Source: Anaeromyces robustus
Taxonomy: Eukaryota > Neocallimastigomycota > Neocallimastigomycetes > Neocallimastigales > Neocallimastigaceae
Reading direction: 5' to 3'
DNA length: 64,000 nt
Assembly (NCBI GenBank): GCA_002104895.1
Contig: MCFG01000035.1
Coordinates: forward strand, 7,501-71,500
This document shows positions 1-12,258 of the stretch, in pieces (position 1 is the first letter of the stretch; every line of letters begins with the position of its first letter). A program made the translations under genes and the position numbers. A model generated the notes under the pieces. It was not told the DNA's origin, searched no databases, and saw nothing but the letters and a program-made list of their open reading frames with translations.

Positions 1-40
1 AAATATTTTTTACTACTTTCCTGTATAACTTCTGTATTAT

Positions 41-82
<42 letters not shown>

Positions 83-876
83 TAGAATTGATTAACGTTG
101 TACAAACGAATACAAATAAATCAAGAAATAAAAAAAATTTTTAAAAAAAAAAAAAAGAGCTTAAAAAAAATTAACTATAAATTATAAATTAAAGTTTTTT
201 TTTTTTTTTTTTTTTGAATAATAAATAATAATAAATAATAAATAATAATATATTATAAAAAATAATAAAAAAAGCCTCTTTTTTTTTTTTTTTTTTTTTA
301 CCTATTTTAAAATAGCATATTCTAAAATATGATCTTTTGATAAATGAATATTTATTGAAAAAAAAAAAAAATATTAGCTTATGAGTTTCTTTTAAATTGT
401 TTCCTTTTTTTTTTTTCTTTTTTCTTTTTATATATTAAATAGGTACCACTTAAGATAACACTTGTTGCTATTGAAATAATAATCAAAATTTTTTATTCTT
501 TTTTTTTTTTTTCTTTTCTTTTAGACCAAGGAAGAGAATACACTTCTTAGTGTTTTTATTATTAATAAAATTTGTTTATACATTTAGATAAGTACATAAA
601 AAATAAGATAATTATAAAAAAAAAAGTAAAAAAAACTTATTTACTTAAAAATATATATAAAAAAAAAAAAATTCTGAACTTAATGTAATAAATAATAATT
701 TTATAAGTCTTCATAAACAAAAAAATCAAAATTTAAATAGTAATAATAACAACAACAACAATAATAATAATATAAATCCATCTTTCAAAACAAAGTCATT
801 ATTTATTTATTTATTTATTTATTTATTAATTTTTAATTTTCAAATAAAGATTTAAAAATAAATCAAAGTTTTTTAT

Positions 877-908
<32 letters not shown>

Positions 909-1120
909 TTGATATTTTATTTATTTATATTTACATATTTATTTATTTATTTATATGTTAATAATAATATTGCTTATATATAAATAAACTTATTAATGAT
1001 AATAGTATTTTTTATTTTAATTTTTATTTAATTAAATTTTAAATATAAATATAGTTAAGTATTTGAATAAATAAATAAATAAATAAATAATATTTTATTT
1101 ATTGATTTATTTATTTATAT
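1..1120. other. AT-rich intergenic DNA, no gene seen
   Basis: This stretch downstream of the lysozyme-repeat gene consists of poly-T and poly-A runs (for example about 49-80 and 277-299) and (ATTT)n patches near 797-830 and 880-910. I see no coding region, RNA gene or conserved element in it. Confidence 0.6.
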
Positions 1121-3862
1121 TTATTTTTTACAACAAAAACCATCATCACAAGTATTACCATCTTCAAATTCATTAGAAATTCTGTTTTCTTTTTCACAGC
1201 TGCCTCTACATATACCATTTGAACCACAACTATAACCATTAGGGACACCATGGAAATAGGTAATGTATATTACAGCAGCACAGTATCGATCTGGTAATGA
1301 AGAATTATGATTTCCTTCCCATTTTTCTTTAAAGTATTGTGTTAATCCTTTTAAATTTTTATCAAAATGTTCACCTTCTTTAATTATTTCTTCACGATAA
1401 TTTCCTTTTAAAAATTCTTTCATGGTACTCACATGATAGCTGTCATCACCATATCCTTCATATTCTTTATCTTTATTTCTATCAATTAATGAAAATTCCA
1501 ATTGTAAATTCAAATCATACCATTTCTTATTTTTATATTTAGCATAATCAAGTAAATATTGATGACGTTCTATTGACCATTGACCCAATCCAAGTCCTAG
1601 ATTTATGGAGTTATTATAAATACTTTCATCCTTCCAGTATTCTTTTTCAGATTGATATGGATTAATTTTATATTGAACCGTTTTTGAGCTATTATAGGAT
1701 TCTTCTTCAAAATTACCTAATATTGCTGCAATTATTTTATCAGAAGCACCTTTATTCTTGTAAAAATCATAAATTGTTTCAATTGTTTGAAGTTTTCCAT
1801 TGCCGAGATTAATACCATACTTATACTTACTATTATTACATGCATCATTTTCACAAGATACACTACAATTTGTATCGTCTGAATCTCTTTTATGGATTCT
1901 AGTACATTTTTTATTATTATTTGGATTGACAGGATTATCACTTGGACAACATTTAACTTCAGTTGGACCTGGACATTGACCTGTGACAAATCCCTTAGCA
2001 CAACTACTTTTTGAAGAATCTAAACAAGTACCAGCGATATTTTTACATGGTTCACCAACACCTTCAACTTTTTTAGCTTCTTTGGGACAACATTTAACTT
2101 GACTTGGACCTGGACATTGACCTGTGACAAATCCATTAGCACAACTACTTTTTGAAGAATCTAAACAAGTACCAGCAATATTTTTACATGGTTCACCAAC
2201 ACCTTCAACTTTTTTAGCTTCCTTTGGACAACATTTAACTTGATCTGGACCCGGACATTGACCTGTGACAAATCCATTAGCACAACTACTTTTTGAAGAA
2301 TCTAAACAAGTACCAGCAATATTTTTACATGGTTCACCAACACCTTCAACTTTTTTAGCTTCCTTTGGACAACATTTAACTTGATCTGGACCCGGACATT
2401 GACCTGTGACAAATCCATTAGCACAACTACTTTTTGAAGAATCTAAACAAGTACCAGCGATATTTTTACATGGTTCACCAACACCATTAGCTTCTTTGGG
2501 ACAACATTTAACTTGACTTGGACCTGGACATTGACCTGTGACAAATCCATTAGTACAACTACTTTTTGAAGAATCTAAACAAGTACCAGCAATATTTTTA
2601 CATGGTTCACCAACGCCATTAGCTTCTTTGGGACAACATTTAACTTGACTTGGACCTGGACATTGACCTGTGACAAATCCATTAGCACAATTACTTTTTG
2701 AAGAATCTAAACAAGTACCAGCAATATTTTTACATGGTTCACCAACGCCATTAGCTTCTTTGGGACAACATTTAACTTGACTTGGACCTGGACATTGACC
2801 TGTGACAAATCCATTAGTACAACTACTTTTTGAAGAATCTAAACAAGTACCAGCAATATTTTTACATGGTTCACCAACGCCATTAGCTTCTTTGGGACAA
2901 CATTTAACTTGACTTGGACCTGGACATTGACCTGTGACAAATCCATTAGTACAATTACTTTTTGAAGAATCTAAACAAGTACCAGCAATATTTTTACATG
3001 GTTCACCAACGCCATTAGCTTCTTTGGGACAACATTTAACTTGACTTGGACCTGGACATTGACCTGTGACAAATCCATTAGTACAACTACTTTTTGAAGA
3101 ATCTAAACAAGTACCAGCAATATTTTTACATGGTTCACCAACACCATTAGCTTCTTTTGGACAACATTTAACTTGACTTGGACCTGGACATTGACCTGTG
3201 ACAAATCCATTAGTACAACTACTTTTTGAAGAATCTAAACAAGTACCAGCAATATTTTTACATGGTTCACCAACACCATTAGCTTCTTTTGGACAACATT
3301 TAACTTGACTTGGACCTGGACATTGACCTGTGACAAATCCATTAGTACAACTACTTTTTGAAGAATCTAAACAAGTACCAGCAATATTTTTACATGGTTC
3401 ACCAACACCTGTAATTTTTTTGAGACAACATTTAATGTTAGCTGGACCATCACATTTACCAGTAACCTTTTCAGTATCACATCCTTGACTATTAACATCA
3501 ATACAAGTACCTTCCACTCCTTTACATGGTCTACCAGCATAATTTTCTTGTTTTTTAGGAACACAACACTTAAAATCACTACCTCCTGGACATTTTCCAC
3601 TAATCTTATCACTAGAACACTGATCAGCAAATATACAATTACCTGATCTTCCATCATCAGCTCTACAAGGAATATTATCACAACATCTAACATTATTTGC
3701 ATCATTTGGACATCTTCCAGTGAAACTTTGACCACCATATTTACTACAATTGGTAGTAGTGATACAAATACCACTTCTACCTGAACATTTACCATTAACT
3801 GCAGCTAAAGTGGATGGTAATGCAGCTGTAACTAATAAAATTAACTTTGAATTAAAATGCAT
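1121..3862 (-). CDS. Secreted Cys-rich tandem-repeat protein with C-terminal phage-tail-type lysozyme domain
   Basis: Intronless 913-aa protein. An N-terminal hydrophobic signal peptide (about residues 1-21, cleavage after LAA) indicates secretion. Three diverged six-Cys modules (about 22-150) are followed by eleven nearly identical 44-47-aa modules from residue 152 to about 640. Each has the spacing PC-x6-C-x7-C-x8-C-x7-CC, suggesting a disulphide-knotted binding module. After a linker, about residues 690-870 resemble the phage tail lysozyme family (Phage_lysozyme2 type). The signature GNFEEES is at 716-722, whose Glu residues are the likely catalytic position, and GLGLGQWS is near 756-763. 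A last Cys-rich tail ends CCKK. The likely role is peptidoglycan cleavage outside the cell, aimed at bacteria, with the repeats binding cell wall or matrix; this is inferred. The start is the only ATG giving the signal peptide. Repeat number may vary between strains or be mis-assembled. Confidence 0.82.
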   Translation of the reverse strand: MHFNSKLILLVTAALPSTLAAVNGKCSGRSGICITTTNCSKYGGQSFTGRCPNDANNVRCCDNIPCRADDGRSGNCIFADQCSSDKISGKCPGGSDFKCCVPKKQENYAGRPCKGVEGTCIDVNSQGCDTEKVTGKCDGPANIKCCLKKITGVGEPCKNIAGTCLDSSKSSCTNGFVTGQCPGPSQVKCCPKEANGVGEPCKNIAGTCLDSSKSSCTNGFVTGQCPGPSQVKCCPKEANGVGEPCKNIAGTCLDSSKSSCTNGFVTGQCPGPSQVKCCPKEANGVGEPCKNIAGTCLDSSKSNCTNGFVTGQCPGPSQVKCCPKEANGVGEPCKNIAGTCLDSSKSSCTNGFVTGQCPGPSQVKCCPKEANGVGEPCKNIAGTCLDSSKSNCANGFVTGQCPGPSQVKCCPKEANGVGEPCKNIAGTCLDSSKSSCTNGFVTGQCPGPSQVKCCPKEANGVGEPCKNIAGTCLDSSKSSCANGFVTGQCPGPDQVKCCPKEAKKVEGVGEPCKNIAGTCLDSSKSSCANGFVTGQCPGPDQVKCCPKEAKKVEGVGEPCKNIAGTCLDSSKSSCANGFVTGQCPGPSQVKCCPKEAKKVEGVGEPCKNIAGTCLDSSKSSCAKGFVTGQCPGPTEVKCCPSDNPVNPNNNKKCTRIHKRDSDDTNCSVSCENDACNNSKYKYGINLGNGKLQTIETIYDFYKNKGASDKIIAAILGNFEEESYNSSKTVQYKINPYQSEKEYWKDESIYNNSINLGLGLGQWSIERHQYLLDYAKYKNKKWYDLNLQLEFSLIDRNKDKEYEGYGDDSYHVSTMKEFLKGNYREEIIKEGEHFDKNLKGLTQYFKEKWEGNHNSSLPDRYCAAVIYITYFHGVPNGYSCGSNGICRGSCEKENRISNEFEDGNTCDDGFCCKK
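1950..3409 (-). repeat. Coding minisatellite: eleven 132-141-bp units
   Basis: Within the lysozyme gene, eleven units that each begin at the codons for GVGEPCKN are almost identical at the DNA level, differing by scattered single bases. The first seven are 132 bp. Three of the last four carry a 9-bp extension encoding an additional Lys-Val-Glu before the next unit. The low synonymous divergence indicates recent expansion or homogenisation by unequal exchange. Confidence 0.9.
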
Positions 3863-3968
3863 TTTTAATTCTTTATGCCTTTATATATATATATATATAA
3901 ATATATTTGTATATATTATTTAGTTTTTTTCAAAATTTCTATTTCTTTTATTTATTTATTTATTTCTT

Positions 3969-4059
<91 letters not shown>

Positions 4060-4211
4060 TTCTATATATAATTATATATATATAAATATAATATATATAT
4101 TATATTATATATTTTTAATTTTTGTTTAAAAGAAAATAAATGATAATTCATTTTAAAGTTATTTATATTTTTTTTTTCATTTCTTAAAAGTAGGCTTAGA
4201 ATAATGTGTTA
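3863..4211. other. Upstream region of the lysozyme gene with (ATTT)n array
   Basis: The presumed promoter side of the minus-strand lysozyme gene. It contains a TA-repeat at 3884-3900, an almost pure (ATTT)n tract at about 3948-4059 and more TA-rich DNA. No defined promoter element can be called. Confidence 0.5.
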
Positions 4212-5412
4212 CATTTTGCAATATGAAATGGGGTGTATAGTAAAATTTTGTAATGAGGCACATAATAAATAATTTTTTTAACACAAATTATGAAAGCCAC
4301 ATTATAAAATAAAATAATATACAATTTAAAAAAAAAATTATAAAATAAAATAATATACAATTTAAAAAAAAAATAAGAAAATATATATAAACAAATAAAT
4401 AAATATTTCTTTTTTATCCTTTTTTATCAACTACTTAATTACAAAAAAAAAAAAAAATTAAAAAACAAAATAAAAATTCATTATAAAATTAAATATATTT
4501 ATTTTATTTTATTTTTTTTTTTTTTTGATAAATGAATAATAATAAATAAAATAATAGATAATAAATAATATAACAATATTATTTATTATCTATTGTATAC
4601 ATTTTATGTATATATTTTATTAAAAAAAAAAAGATAATAAATAATAAATAAAAAACCAATTATATAAACTTTAAACAGTATTAAATTTTTTTGATTTGAA
4701 AAATTTTTAATATAAAATGGAAAGAAAATTTAAAAACTGGAATTCGAGCTAATTAAAGTGTAGTTATAATAAAAATGATATTGTTGAATTATGGTTTAAT
4801 TGTTTATTTGGTTTAAATAAATATAAATTATAACAAATGAAGATAATCACTAAAATTATAAATTATAATTAATTGATTGTCAAAATTATTCTAAAAAAAT
4901 AAATCTAATTCAATAATAATGATTAAAGAATTTTAATTCTTCATTGAATTTTGTTAGTTTGAAAAATATTAATATATTTATTAATAAATAATAATACTAT
5001 TATTTTAAATAAAAAAAGAATACTAAACATTATTAAATAAAAAATATTAAATAAAAAAAAATATTCAAAAAATATTAAATATTATTAAAATATTAAAAAA
5101 AAAAAAAAAAAAAAAAGAATATTAAATATTATTAAAATAATAAGAATAACAAAAAAAATATTAAATATTATTATAAAATTAAAAAAAAAAAAAAAAAAAA
5201 AAGAATATTAAATATTATTAAAATAATAAGAATAACAAAAAAAATATTAAATATTATTATAAAATTAAAAAAAAAAAAAAATATTAAATAATTAAATATT
5301 ATATTATTTTATTATTTTATTATTTATATTTTTATTTATTTAATTATTTATATAATTATACGCCCTATTGCGAAATGCAACATTGTGAAATGCAACATTG
5401 CGTAATGCAACA
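4212..5412 (+). mobile_element. Non-autonomous TIR element, left copy
   Basis: About 1.2 kb bounded at both ends by inverted copies of a 15-bp motif (GTTGCATTTCGCAAT and relatives) in tandem next to GGGGCGCAT. The outer end (4214-4260) is decayed and the inner end (5358-5412) has three motif copies. The whole stretch matches, in reverse complement, the sequence at 6836-7873. It holds no open frame. A 19-bp perfect hairpin lies near 4553-4596. The structure fits a MITE or other deletion-derivative DNA transposon, and the tandem 15-mers could be transposase-binding sites. The element family is not identified. Confidence 0.65.
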
Positions 5413-5668
5413 CTCCCGTAGTATTAATAAATAAACATTTAAAGTATGTTTAATTGATAATAATAATAAATAATAATAAATAATAATAATTATTAATAAA
5501 TAAAGTTTAAAAATAGAATCAATTAAAGAATTTATGGGGTGTTAATCTAAATTTAATATAAAAATATATTACTTATATCAAGCCACAATTTTATAATTGT
5601 ATTATTATACCTACATTTTATATTAATTTTATTAATAAACCTTAATTAATATAATTAATTTTTGTATC

Positions 5669-5718
<50 letters not shown>

Positions 5719-6835
5719 ATTATTATTATATACTTATGTAATATTTTAGAAGTGAAAAAAAAAAAATATTTTAAATTGATTTTAAATTTATATAATTATA
5801 TATAATTATTATTTTATTATTAAAATTGATTATATATTTTTTAATTTGTGGTGGTTAAGTATTAATAATAAAAATTTGAAAAAGTTAATATATATTTTTA
5901 TTATTAATTTATGACAATAACATTTTATTCTGATATCTGACATATTATAAACTAGTTATCACAATAGCCATGTATAATTATGAATTTATAAATAATTCTA
6001 ATAGAAATATTAAAGAAAAATATTTTCAAAAAATATGTTATAGAACCGATTTATAATAGAGTATTTGAATTATTATTATTATTATTAATTAGTTATAACT
6101 TAAACTTAATATATATAAAGTTTGGGAATAGGCTTTAAACTTGTTTCAGTCCTATGAACTCTAATTATTATCTATATCTTATAAAACTAATCAAACCAGC
6201 TACTAGAAGATACAATTAGTTTTTTACCTTCACCTTATTCGGGGATAGTTTACCATTTTTTGGAATCTTAACCATTTCAGTCTATATACATACATTTTTG
6301 GATTTGCACTTAAAAACCCTACACGTTCTCAAGGAATAGGATTCAGTTTGATTTTTTTTTTCTCTCTATTTTTAAATAGCAAATTATAAAATATGATCAA
6401 ATCTTAAAATTTATATAATTTAACATCATCATAATATGTAATAAAAAAACAAACATAAAAAAAAAGTCATCAATTAATTGTTAATTCATACATGATAATA
6501 AATAATCAAAAACGTTTTTTAAGAAAAATGTTAATATTCAAATAACATAAATAAATAATTATAAAGATTATAAAATAAAATTTTGAATGCTTTTAAATTA
6601 TTCTAAATGTTTTAAAATAAAAAAAAATAAAAAAAATAAAAAAGAATATTCAAGAAGAACAAAAAAATAAAAACAAAAAAATATTTATCTTGTATTTAAA
6701 TGATTAAATTCTAATTAATAAACTATATAAAACATAAATTTATTAATAAAAATTTTAATTTTAATTTTAAGATTCACATGATAATCATTAATTATCATTT
6801 CATTATTTTCATTATTATTCTTATATATTTATATT
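5413..6835. other. 1.4-kb centre between the two inverted TIR elements
   Basis: Unique AT-rich sequence with a (TTA)n tract at 5672-5730. The part at about 6118-6350 has visibly higher complexity and GC content and may be a decayed gene or transposase fragment. No frame longer than about 30 codons survives there and I do not recognise it. If the whole 3.7-kb unit is one foldback transposon, this is its core. Confidence 0.4.
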
Positions 6836-7873
6836 GGGAGAGTTGCATTTCGCAATGTTGCATTTCGCAATGGGGCGCATAATTGTATAAATAATTAAAT
6901 AAATAAAAATATAATATAAAGAATTATTTATTTAATAATTTTTTTTTAGTTAATAATATTTTTATTTAATGATTTAATAATATTAAATATTTTTTTAATA
7001 TTGAATTTTTTTTAGTATTTTAATAATATTTTATTTATTTTTTTTATTTAATGATATTGAATATTTCTTCATTATTTTTTTTTATTTAATGATATTGAAT
7101 ATTTCTTCAATATTTTTTTTATTTAATAATTTAATAATATTGAATATTTCTTCATTATTTTTTATTTAATTAATATTGAATATTTTTTGAATATTTTTTT
7201 TATTTAATAATTTAATAATATTGAATATTTTTTTATAATTATATTTTTTATTTAATATTTTAATAATATTGAATTTTTTTTTTAATATTTCAAATCAAAA
7301 TAATTTTATAAAAATATTTAATTTTATAATGAATTTTTATTTTTATATTTTTTTTTTGTAAATAAGTAATTAATAAAAAAATATTTATTTATTTATTTGT
7401 TTCTTTTCTTTATTCTAAAATTTATATTATTTTTTTTTTATTTATTATTTGTTATCGTCTTTTTAATAAAAATACATATATAATACTGTTATATTATTTA
7501 TTATCTTTTATTTTATTTATTATTATTCATTTATCAAAAAAATTATATAAATATATTTAATTTTATAATAAGCTTTTTTTTTTTTTAATTTTTTTACTTT
7601 ATTTTTTTTTTGTAAGTAATTAATAAGAAAAGAAATATTTATTTATTTATTTGTTTATTTTCTATTCATTTATTTATATATATATTTTTTATTTATTTAT
7701 TTAATTTTTTTAAATTCTATTTTATTTTATTTCATACCGTGGCTTTCATAATTTGTGTTAAAAAATTTTTCATTTTTTTATTTGTTTTTTATGCGCCTCA
7801 TTGCAAAAATTTAATATGCGCCCCATATCATATTGCGAAATGCAACATTGCGAAATGCAACACATTCATTTAT
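6836..7873 (-). mobile_element. Non-autonomous TIR element, right (inverted) copy
   Basis: Inverted counterpart of the element at 4212-5412. The inner terminus (6836-6875) reads GGGAG then tandem GTTGCATTTCGCAAT motifs then GGGGCGCAT. The outer terminus (7790-7873) has the same blocks inverted, ending in ATGCAACACATTCAT. Shared internal landmarks include GTGGCTTTCATAATTTGTGT at 7739-7758, which matches 4284-4303 in reverse complement. This copy keeps the GC-rich motifs that are mutated towards T/A in the left copy. Confidence 0.65.
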
Positions 7874-8290
7874 ATTATTAAATATTAGATTAAATAATTA
7901 TTAAATAATTCTTATACATTATACATTACGTATATTTATTATACATTATGTATAATAAATATATATTGCGAAATGCACCACATTCATACATAATATGTAA
8001 ATGTAAATGTAAATGTATGTATTTATTATTGTTATATCTAATTTTTTTTTTTAATTTTTTTATTTGTATTAAATATTATTAATTATTTTTTAAAATTTTA
8101 AATAATAAAAATAAAAATAAAATTAAAATTAATTAATAAATAAAAAATTAATTATTCTATTATTCTATTTATAAAATGTTTATGTATTATAATTTAATGT
8201 TTTATCTTTAAATAATTGTAAAAGAATTAGTATGTTATAAATATATCCAAAGTCATTAATAAAAATAAAATAAAATAAAATAAAAGAATA

Positions 8291-8337
<47 letters not shown>

Positions 8338-8552
8338 AGATAACTTTTAATTAAATATAAATAAAAAATAATAAAAAAATATAAATTAAATATTTAAAAA
8401 GGGGGAAAATACAAATATTATAATATCATTTATTTATTATTATATATAAAAATAAATATATACATAACAATAAAAGAATTAATTTAAAACATAAAGATAA
8501 TTGAAAAAAAAAAAAAAAAAAAAAAAGAAAGAAAGAAATATAAAACATATAA

Positions 8553-8584
<32 letters not shown>

Positions 8585-8638
8585 CAAGCAAAAATAAACA
8601 AACATTCATTTATAAATATATAATAATCAAATATCAAA
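7874..8638. other. AT-rich intergenic DNA upstream of the Serinc gene
   Basis: Contains a further half-terminus of the TIR element (ATTGCGAAATGCACCAC at about 7964-7980) and long poly-A runs at 8298-8335, 8504-8526 and 8560-8584, which sit where a promoter and 5' UTR should be. No gene is seen. Confidence 0.5.
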
Positions 8639-10734
8639 ATGTCTTTAATGTGTATAGGTTCAAATTTGGTAAGGAATTTTTAAAGTTTATTTAATATATA
8701 AAATGTTTTGAATTTTAAAATGTCATAAAATTCTAAAAATATTTTTTTTTAATTTAATAATAAAAATATATATTTATTTTATATATAATTATCATAATTT
8801 AAACTAATAACATTATTATTATATTATATTATAATATATTATATTATATTATATTTACCAATGTCATGTCCAAACAATAATAATAATAATAATATATATA
8901 AAACATAATTGTGAAAATCTAATATAAATATATAAAATTATAAATCAATACTATTAACTAATGTCATGTCCAAACAATAATAATATATATATATAACATA
9001 ATTGTGAAAATCTAATATAAATATATAAAATTATAAATCAATACTATTAACCAATGTCATGTCCAAACAATAATGATATTTCAAATTTAAATTTTTTTTT
9101 TTTTATAAAATTTCAAAATTTAATTTTTATATATTATTTTAAAAATATATTATCATATAAATACAAATATATATAACATAATTGTGAAAATCTAATATAA
9201 ATATATAAAATTATAAATCAATACTACTAACCAATGTCATGTCCAAACAATAATAATAATATATATATATATATATGTAACATAATTGTGAAAAACTAAT
9301 ATAAATATTCAAAATTATAAATCAATGCTATTGACCAATGTCATGTCCAAACAATAATAATATATATATATAACATAATTGTGAAAATCTAATATAAATA
9401 TATAAAATTATAAATCAATACTATTAACCAATGTCATGTCCAAACAATAATGAAATTTCAAATTTAAATTTTTTTTTTTTTTTATAAAATTTCAAAATTT
9501 AATTTTTATATATTATCATATAAATACAAATATATATAGGCGTACATATTTTAAAATTTATTTATATATATTATATATATTATATATATTATTCAACTTA
9601 TTATTTAAAAAAAAAAAAAAAAGAATATTTATTTATTTTTATTTTATATCATATTAATAAAATAAACAAAAAATTATAATATATATATATAGTTGGTGTG
9701 CCGGAAGTTCATTATTTAAATGTTTAGGAATAAATAAAATATGTAAATATATCATTTTTTAAATTTAAATTAGTAAAATTATATTTTTATAATTATGATA
9801 ATTGTTTTTAGAAATATATATATTAATATTAATATTAATAACAATATATATATATATATTTTCGATTTATATATATAATTAATAACAACAAATTATATAT
9901 AATATCTATTTCTTTTTTTTTTTAATTATATATATATATAAATAGTTAAATCCTCAATAGCGACAAGAGTTGCATATGCCGGATTATTATTGTGTACTTC
10001 TATAGCGTCATGGGTAAATTATATAAAATTTAACAGTTTATTATAATAATTATCATAATTATATACTATTTATGAATTTTTTTTTTTTATTCAAAATTTA
10101 TATATATATATAAAATATTTAAATTATTAATTATGTATTTATTTTTTTTTTTTTTAATTAATAATTATATTATTACTATTATTAAAAAAATAATTTAATT
10201 ATTTATGTAACCATTATAATAACGATAACCATTTTAATATCATTAATTTTTATCTATAAATAATCAATTATAATTATATACATATATATATAATTATAAT
10301 ATATTAATATTTATTATATTAATATTTATTAACGAATTAATGAAAAATCAATATATATTATATATGATATAGCTTATGTTAACACCATTTGCTTATAAAA
10401 AATTAAGACTTATTATAGGTGAAGGAAGTGTATTTGATCCTAATGGACAATGTAAAGATGGGCATTGTTATGGTTTACTAGCGATATATCGAATATGTTT
10501 TGCTTCTAGTACATTACATCTTATTCTATCAGTTATGATGATTGGTGTTAATAATTCAAAACAAATTCGTGGTAAAATTCAAAATGGTTTTTGGGGACCA
10601 AAAATGATAATATGGTTTGTTGCTACTATTCTTACCTTTTTCATGAGTAATGGGTAAAAATAAAATAATTTTAATGATGATTAATAATACTAATACTAAT
10701 ATTAATACTAATACTAATAATAATAATAATAATA

Positions 10735-10765
<31 letters not shown>

Positions 10766-11880
10766 TTTGGAGATTTAATAAATTAAATATTTAATTAATT
10801 ATATATTATATTTTTAAATATTTCATTAAATGTATATATTTTTTATTTATAAAAGATTTTTCATCTTTTGGAGTAGATATATTGCTTTTGTTGGTTCAGC
10901 ATTATTTATGTTAGTTCAATTAATTATTTTAATTGATTTTTCGTATTCTTGGGTTGAAACCTTAATAGGTAAAAATAATACTAAATAGTAAATAAATTAA
11001 AAAAATAAAACTAATATAATATAAAAAAAAATAATATAATATAATATAATATAATATAATATAATATAATATAATAAATATAATAAAATAATAAATATAA
11101 ATAAAATTTATAAAATTTATAAATAATTATTGATAAAATAGATAACTATGAAAATACAGATGAAAAAAAATATATGTATGTTTTAATTGTTTCAACTTTT
11201 GGTATGCTTATTGGTGCTATTATATTAACCATTGCTATGTATATTATTTTTGGTAAAAGTGGTTGTTCTTTAAATAAAGTTTTCATTTCTTTAAATCTAT
11301 TTCTATGTTGTCTTATTACTGTTATATCCATTTTACCAGAAGTTCAATATGCTAATCCACAAGTAATTAAAAAATAAAAAAAAATAATATTTATATAATA
11401 TTTTTAAATATTATATTATATTATATTATATTATATAAATATATGTATTATAATGTTTTATATTATATATGTATGTATATTAATTATTTTCTTTATATAT
11501 ATTTATATATTTATTTTAATATATATGTAATATAATATATTATTTATAGTCTGGTATTGCTCAAGCTGCTATGATTGTTATTTATGCTACCTATAATATT
11601 TGTTCTGCAATTAGTAGTGAACCAGATGATGATAATCTTCATTGTAATCCATTTAATAAAAAAACTCAAATTACTTCTACCCTTTTAGGTGTACTTTTTA
11701 CGTTTATTTCTATTGCTTATTCTACTACAAGAGCAGCTGCTAATGGTATATTTTTAGGTGGTAGTGATGATGATCCAGAAGTTAATGCTCCATTATTAAG
11801 TGGTGGTAATCATTCTGATAATGTTAATTTAAAAAATCGTAAAGATGAAGCTACTGATGATGAAAATGTAAATACTTTTT

Positions 11881-11911
<31 letters not shown>

Positions 11912-12218
11912 AATTTTTCAAAATTTTCAATGTTTCTTTTATATATAAATATTTCTTTTGTATTATTTATTTATTTATTTATTTATTTTTCTATTTATTT
12001 ATTTATTTATTTTTTAAAAAAAAAAACAAACTTAGGATTTTGATGATGATGAACAAAGAAGCACAAGTTATAGTTATGCTTTCTTCCATTTAATATTTTC
12101 ATTTGCTGGAATGTATATTGCTATGCTTTTAACTGACGTAATTATATTATATTACTATATTATTTATACATAATTAATACATATAAGATAAAATTTTAAA
12201 TAATATATATATGAATTT

Positions 12219-12258
<40 letters not shown>

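Noticed and set aside
1950-3409. CRISPR-like array (regular near-identical repeats)
   Set aside because: The repeat is continuous coding sequence with no unique spacers, in a eukaryotic gene.
3875-4129. Plus-strand open frame of repeated Phe-Ile-Tyr-Leu
   Set aside because: It is only the translation of an (ATTT)n microsatellite with no codon bias or homology.
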